DNA of 12,878 nucleotides from Nitrococcus sp. (lineage in GTDB: Bacteria; Pseudomonadota; Gammaproteobacteria; Nitrococcales; Nitrococcaceae), in assembly GCA_030452365.1 (NCBI GenBank), contig JAKDMK010000029.1:1-12878 (forward strand), written 5' to 3'. Below are positions 11,863 through 12,878 of the stretch, one piece after another. Both the position numbers and the translations under genes were made by a program. Under the pieces are notes generated by a model. The model saw nothing but the letters and a program-made list of their open reading frames with translations. It had not been told where the DNA came from and made no database searches. Numbering within the stretch: the stretch's first letter is position 1; every line of letters begins with the position of its first letter.

Positions 11863-12878
11863 ATGATCATCGGCGAGCTCAAATCCAAGGTCGACCGCAT
11901 CTGGGACACGATGTGGTCGGGCGGCATTTCCAATCCGCTTTCCGTCATCGAGCAGCTCACCTATCTGCTCTTTATCAAGCGGCTCGACGAGCTGCACACG
12001 CTGCGCGAGCGCAAGGCGGCGCGCACCGGGAAGCCCATCGAGGAGCCGATCTTCGCGGCCGATGAGGAGCACCTGCGCTGGTCGCGCTTCAAGGAGACCG
12101 CGCCGGAGCAGATGTTCGCGACGGTGCGCGACGAGGTGTTCCCCTTCATCAAGGGCCTCGGGCGCAACGGCGGCGACGCGGCGGAGGGCGATTCCACCTA
12201 CAGCCACCATATGAAGGACGCGCTCTTCATGATGCCCACGCCGCGCGTGCTGGCCAACGTGGTGGACCAGCTCGACGCCATCGACATGGCCGACAGTGAC
12301 ACCAAGGGCGATCTCTACGAATACATGCTCGGCAAGATCGCCAGCGCCGGGCAGAACGGTCAGTTCCGCACGCCGCGCCACATCATCAAGCTGATGGTGG
12401 GGATGACCGCCCCCACACCCAAGGACATGATCTGCGACCCGGCCTGCGGCACGGCGGGCTTTCTGATCGCCGTCTCCGAACACCTGCGCGCGCACCACTC
12501 CGATGCCATCTACAGGAACGAGGCCTCGCGCCGCCGCTTCAACGAGGGCACCTTTCACGGCTTCGACTTCGATTCCACCATGCTGCGCATCGGCAGCATG
12601 AACATGCTGTTGCACGGCGTGGAGAACCCCGACATCCGCTATCGGGATTCCCTGGCCGAGGGCGCCTCGAACAATGGCGGCGACGACGCGGAGAAATACT
12701 CCCTTATCCTCGCCAATCCGCCCTTCGCGGGCAGTCTGGACTACGAGACCACCGCCAGGGACCTGCAGCAGATCGTCAAGACCAAGAAGACCGAGCTGCT
12801 GTTCCTCGCGCTGTTCCTGCGCCTGCTCCAGACCGGCGGACGGGCGGCGGTCATCGTGCCGGACGGCGTGCTGTTCGG
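11863..12878 (+). CDS. hsdM: Type I restriction-modification DNA methyltransferase subunit (N-terminal part)
   Basis: The gene is open to the window edge; 338 codons are present of a usual ~480-530. HsdM is the N6-adenine methyltransferase subunit that binds S-adenosylmethionine and works with HsdS, and with HsdR for cleavage. The N-terminal helical HsdM domain (KVDRIWDTMWSGGISNPLSVIEQLTYLLFIKRLDEL, 9-44) is followed by QFRTPRHIIKLMV (167-179). Motif I for AdoMet, DPACGTAGF, is at 192-200 and the catalytic NPPF motif at 285-288. The start ATG at 11863 gives the standard MIIGELKSKVDRIWD beginning, although the ribosome site is weak. The 109-bp gap after vapC shows no other gene. hsdS and hsdR, if present, lie to the right of the window. 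Confidence 0.97.
   Translation, partial: MIIGELKSKVDRIWDTMWSGGISNPLSVIEQLTYLLFIKRLDELHTLRERKAARTGKPIEEPIFAADEEHLRWSRFKETAPEQMFATVRDEVFPFIKGLGRNGGDAAEGDSTYSHHMKDALFMMPTPRVLANVVDQLDAIDMADSDTKGDLYEYMLGKIASAGQNGQFRTPRHIIKLMVGMTAPTPKDMICDPACGTAGFLIAVSEHLRAHHSDAIYRNEASRRRFNEGTFHGFDFDSTMLRIGSMNMLLHGVENPDIRYRDSLAEGASNNGGDDAEKYSLILANPPFAGSLDYETTARDLQQIVKTKKTELLFLALFLRLLQTGGRAAVIVPDGVLF

Noticed and set aside
1..12878. CRISPR array, tRNA or rRNA genes, or integrase with attachment site
   Set aside because: No regularly spaced repeats, tRNA-like cloverleaf signatures, rRNA segments or tyrosine/serine integrase were noticed on either strand.

Overview
The window is GC-rich, densely coded proteobacterial DNA. 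The housekeeping genes (acetoacetyl-CoA synthetase, 2,3-BPG-dependent phosphoglycerate mutase) and a REP-associated tyrosine transposase flanked by GGGTCAGACTCGATTGA-type ends suggest a gammaproteobacterium. The genus cannot be told from the sequence, and that placement is inference.

Layout. (1) Positions 55-4177, all minus strand, are metabolic chromosome: acetoacetyl-CoA synthetase, a DUF1499 membrane-anchored protein, an SDR oxidoreductase and gpmA. (2) Positions 4266-8356, minus strand, form one tightly packed defence-like operon. In transcription order it holds a DUF262/HNH (GmrSD-like) protein, a small 'RRLGQYA' gene killed by one nonsense codon, a frameshifted remnant ending in an HsdS (type I specificity subunit) C-terminus, a zeta-toxin-like P-loop kinase, an intact second copy of the small gene, and a YgjP/SprT-like zinc peptidase. 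Successive reading frames overlap as ATGA, GTGA, GTGA and ATGA, then by 20 bp, which points to translational coupling. (3) Positions 8609-9271, minus strand, hold a cyclase/kynurenine-formamidase-like hydrolase, with an 809-bp RAYT element (9322-10130) just upstream. (4) Positions 10406-11753, plus strand, hold two toxin-antitoxin modules: an AbrB/MazE-like antitoxin with a RelE-fold-like partner, and an RHH antitoxin with a VapC PIN toxin. (5) From 11863 to the window edge is hsdM of a type I restriction-modification system, truncated by the window.

Together, 4.3-12.9 kb reads as a defence/mobile island next to core metabolism. The minus-strand operon looks like the tail of an old type I R-M locus (HsdS end, zeta kinase, YgjP peptidase, with no hsdR between) joined downstream of a DUF262 nuclease. 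The duplicated small gene flanks the joined segment. An apparently intact hsdM runs the other way at the right edge. The most notable item is the duplicated small gene family, one copy next to the DUF262 gene and the other next to the zeta-like kinase.
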